A stretch of 9,271 bases of DNA from Microcella sp. (lineage in GTDB: Bacteria > Actinomycetota > Actinomycetes > Actinomycetales > Microbacteriaceae): NCBI GenBank assembly GCA_020216895.1, contig JAIWOM010000046.1:1-9271 (forward strand), given 5' to 3'. Position 1 is the first letter of the stretch; every line of letters starts with the position of its first letter. The notes under the pieces are model-generated. The model did not search any database and was not told the origin of the DNA. It saw only the letters and a program-made list of their open reading frames with translations. The translations under genes were made by a program, and so were the position numbers. Positions 7,571-9,271 of this stretch are shown here, piece by piece.

Positions 7571-7599
7571 CGGAGCGTCGACCGCCCCGCGACGCTCCG
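7571..7599. repeat. Perfect 10-bp inverted repeat upstream of ctaC
   Basis: cggagcgtcg (7571-7580) and cgacgctccg (7590-7599) are exact reverse complements around a 9-base centre. The repeat is separate from the erpA terminator and lies just upstream of the likely -10 element, covering the place where a -35 element would be. It could be an operator for a dimeric regulator or an RNA hairpin; it has no T-run after it on either strand. Confidence 0.6.
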
Positions 7600-7610
7600 A
7601 AACGTCTCCC

Positions 7611-7659
7611 AAAACGCCGATGAGCGGGGGCGCACCGACCGGCGCTCCCCCGCTCATCG
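7611..7659 (-). terminator. Rho-independent-like terminator after erpA
   Basis: A 13-bp perfect stem pairs 7618-7630 with 7647-7659 (arms cgatgagcggggg and its reverse complement). The 16-base loop can form three further pairs. On the - strand the stem is followed by GGC, G and then TTTT (7614-7611), as expected for a factor-independent terminator of erpA. It begins 18 bases past the erpA stop and separates erpA transcription from ctaC. Confidence 0.8.
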
Positions 7660-7677
7660 CGAGTGCGGTTCGAGGCG

Positions 7678-8043
7678 TCAGTGGAAGCTGTCGCCGCAGG
7701 CGCAGCTTCCCTGCGCGTTCGGGTTGTCGATCGTGAAGCCCTGCTTCTGGATGCTGTCCTCGAAGTCGATCGAGGCCCCCTCCAGGTAGGGCACGCTCAT
7801 CTTGTCGACGACGACCTCGACGCCGTCGAAGTCGCGCAGCGCATCGCCGTCAAGGACGCGCTCGTCGAAGTAAAGCTGGTAGATGAGGCCCGAGCAGCCT
7901 CCGGGCTGCACGGCCAGGCGCAGGCGCAGGTCGTCGCGGCCCTCCTGCTCGAGCAGCGACTTCACCTTGGCGGCGGCGGCCTCGGTGAGGGCGACGCCGT
8001 GGGTGGCCTCGCTCGTCGACGGGGTGAGAGCGGTGTCGGTCAT
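7678..8043 (-). CDS. erpA: A-type iron-sulfur cluster insertion protein (HesB/IscA family, ErpA-like)
   Basis: A-type carriers receive Fe-S clusters from an assembly scaffold and pass them to target proteins in the cytoplasm. The 121-residue protein shows the whole family pattern: VALTEAAAAKVKSLL at 17-31, PGGCSGLIY (47-55) with C50, and the C-terminal SCACGDSFH with C114 and C116. These three cysteines are the conserved cluster or metal ligands. Length is slightly above the roughly 107-115 of E. coli relatives because of a short N-terminal extension. ATG at 8043 follows a GAGGAG (8049-8054) by five bases. It lies between a dipeptidase gene upstream and the ctaC unit downstream, the usual place for this gene in related Actinobacteria (from memory). 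ErpA, IscA and SufA cannot be told apart firmly by sequence alone; erpA is the usual label in this phylum. Confidence 0.92.
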   Translation of the reverse strand: MTDTALTPSTSEATHGVALTEAAAAKVKSLLEQEGRDDLRLRLAVQPGGCSGLIYQLYFDERVLDGDALRDFDGVEVVVDKMSVPYLEGASIDFEDSIQKQGFTIDNPNAQGSCACGDSFH

Positions 8044-8074
8044 GGTGACTCCTCGCGGATCGTGGTCTTCCAGC

Positions 8075-8080
8075 AGTGTA
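8075..8080 (-). promoter_or_regulatory. Possible -10 element for erpA
   Basis: TACACT on the - strand fits TAnnnT and sits in the 63-base gap between the dipeptidase stop and the erpA start, 31 bases before the ATG. No convincing -35 element is seen, so erpA may also be read from the upstream gene. Confidence 0.35.
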
Positions 8081-8106
8081 CGCCGGGCTCCTGAGGGCGA
8101 GCGGAA

Positions 8107-9271
8107 CTAGGCCGCTCCCCCGCGCGCATCGAGCCGGGCGAGCAGCAGCGCCTCGCTGAGGATGGCGCGGCGCAGCACGCCGAGGTGCAACGACTCGTCG
8201 GGGCTGTGAGCGCGGGTGTGCGGGTCCTCCACACCCGTGACGAGCACCTGGGCCTCGGGGAAGACCTCGGCGAGCTGGGCGATGAACGGGATCGAGCCGC
8301 CGACGCCGGCCTGCACGGGCTCCTCGCCCCAGGCGTCGCGCAGGGCAGCGAGGGCCTCGTCGACCGCCCAGCCGCGCGCGTCCACGAGGAAGGGCTCGCC
8401 GAGGTCGATCGCGTCGAACGCGAGGTGCGCACCGAAGGGGGCGTGGGCGCGCAGGTGCCGCTCGACCGCGGCGAACGCGTCGGCGGCCCGCTGACCGGGA
8501 GCGATGCGCACGCTGATCTTCACCCGCACCGAGGGAGACAGGGTGTTCGAGGCGTTCTGCACACTGGGCGCGTCGATGCCGGTCACGGTGATCGCGGGCT
8601 GCGCCCAGATGCGGTGCAGCAGCTCGCCGCGGCCGATCGGCGTGACGCCGTCGAGCAGGCCCGCTTCGTCCCGCAGCTTCTGCTCCGGGATGCTCGGCAC
8701 GGGCTGCTCGTGGCTGGTCAGACCCTCGACCGCGACGGACCCGTCGGCGTCGTGCAGGGTGGCGAGCAGGCGGATCGCCGCGAGCATCGCATCCGGAACC
8801 GCGCCGCCGAGCATGCCGGAGTGGGAGGCGTGCGCGAGGGTCGAGACGGTGAGGGTGAAGGTGGCATTGCCGCGCAGGCCCACCGTCAGCGAGGGCGTCG
8901 TCGTGCTCCAGTTGTCGGAGTCGGCGACGACGATCACGTCGGCCGCGAGGAGGGAGCGGTGGCGCTCGAGGAGGGCGCCGAAGGAGCGGGAGCCGAACTC
9001 CTCCTCCCCCTCGATGAACACGGCGATGCCGAGGTCGGGCTCGCCGACAGTCTCGACGAGCGCACGGATGGCGGCGACGTGCGCGATAACGCCGGCCTTG
9101 TCGTCGGCGACGCCGCGGGCGTACAAGCGGTCGCCGCGCAGGGTGGGCTCGAAGGGCGGTGAGCTCCAAGCCGCGTCCTCCCCCGGCGGCTGCACGTCGT
9201 GATGGGCGTAGAGCAGCACGGTCGGGCGGCCGTTGCGCGGCGCGCGGCGCGCGAGCACCGCCGGCTGGCCG
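8107..9271 (-). CDS. M20 family metallodipeptidase (N-terminus beyond window)
   Basis: M20 peptidases are cytoplasmic enzymes with two metal ions, usually zinc, that hydrolyse dipeptides or related amides. The frame is open to the right edge, so the first part of the protein is missing; 387 full codons are visible before the TAG at 8107. Counting from the internal GTG at 9258, the catalytic set is complete: H19 and D21 in AHHDVQP, bridging D52 in GVADDKAG, E86 and E87 in EGEEEFGS, D115 in ADSDNW, and H351 in AHSPDE. H146 in SHSGMLGG matches the histidine contributed across the dimer. The lid and dimerisation domain spans roughly residues 120-300. The GTG at 9258 is an internal valine: GQPA is readable upstream in frame. 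It resembles CNDP-like dipeptidases more than DapE or ArgE, but the substrate cannot be read from sequence. Confidence 0.93.
   Translation of the reverse strand, partial: GQPAVLARRAPRNGRPTVLLYAHHDVQPPGEDAAWSSPPFEPTLRGDRLYARGVADDKAGVIAHVAAIRALVETVGEPDLGIAVFIEGEEEFGSRSFGALLERHRSLLAADVIVVADSDNWSTTTPSLTVGLRGNATFTLTVSTLAHASHSGMLGGAVPDAMLAAIRLLATLHDADGSVAVEGLTSHEQPVPSIPEQKLRDEAGLLDGVTPIGRGELLHRIWAQPAITVTGIDAPSVQNASNTLSPSVRVKISVRIAPGQRAADAFAAVERHLRAHAPFGAHLAFDAIDLGEPFLVDARGWAVDEALAALRDAWGEEPVQAGVGGSIPFIAQLAEVFPEAQVLVTGVEDPHTRAHSPDESLHLGVLRRAILSEALLLARLDARGGAA

Noticed and set aside
8185..9162. Long open frames on both strands overlapping the dipeptidase gene
   Set aside because: The M20 frame holds a full set of metal-binding and catalytic motifs. 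The others are biased shadows with no motifs.
1..9271. Mobile elements, tRNA or rRNA genes, CRISPR arrays, toxin-antitoxin or defence genes
   Set aside because: No spaced direct repeats, transposase motifs, tRNA-like folds or defence domains were seen. Composition is uniform across the window and the genes are core metabolism.

Overview
The window comes from a high-GC actinobacterium, most likely a member of the Micrococcales such as Microbacteriaceae. This rests on the GC-rich codon use throughout, a di-heme QcrC, a three-helix Rieske protein QcrA, the actinobacterial CtaF subunit, and the gene order dipeptidase - erpA - ctaC - ctaD - ctaF facing qcrC - qcrA - qcrB. The family-level placement is inference from remembered gene order and was not tested by a search.

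Layout. On the + strand, positions 1-3381 carry the end of qcrC (its start is cut off by the window edge), qcrA and qcrB, the three core subunits of the cytochrome bcc complex. A strong hairpin terminator follows at 3392-3440. On the - strand, reading from the right edge, there is an M20 metallodipeptidase (start cut off), an A-type Fe-S carrier (erpA), a hairpin terminator with a T-run, and then ctaC, ctaD and ctaF of the aa3 cytochrome c oxidase. Two GNAT acetyltransferase genes follow ctaF at very short spacing. The two transcription units converge in the 131-base gap 3382-3512. No stretch longer than 300 bases lacks a gene.

How the genes work together. QcrA, QcrB and QcrC oxidise menaquinol and pass electrons through the two c-type hemes of QcrC to the CuA centre of CtaC, then to heme a and the heme a3/CuB site of CtaD, where oxygen is reduced. 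In Actinobacteria these proteins form a bcc-aa3 supercomplex that needs no soluble cytochrome c. CtaF is an accessory membrane subunit. All the cofactor-ligand residues I looked for in QcrA, QcrB, CtaC and CtaD are present. ErpA probably helps deliver Fe-S clusters to client proteins.

The main irregularity is the last GNAT gene (3513-4068, - strand). Its reading frame is broken by one apparent extra base near 3654, between two well-conserved halves of a RimJ/RimL-like acetyltransferase. The frame entered after the break has no stop codon before the convergent terminator. A 10-bp perfect inverted repeat just upstream of ctaC overlaps the likely promoter and may be an operator. Apart from these points the window is ordinary respiratory-chain DNA, and I found no convincing sign of a new biological system.
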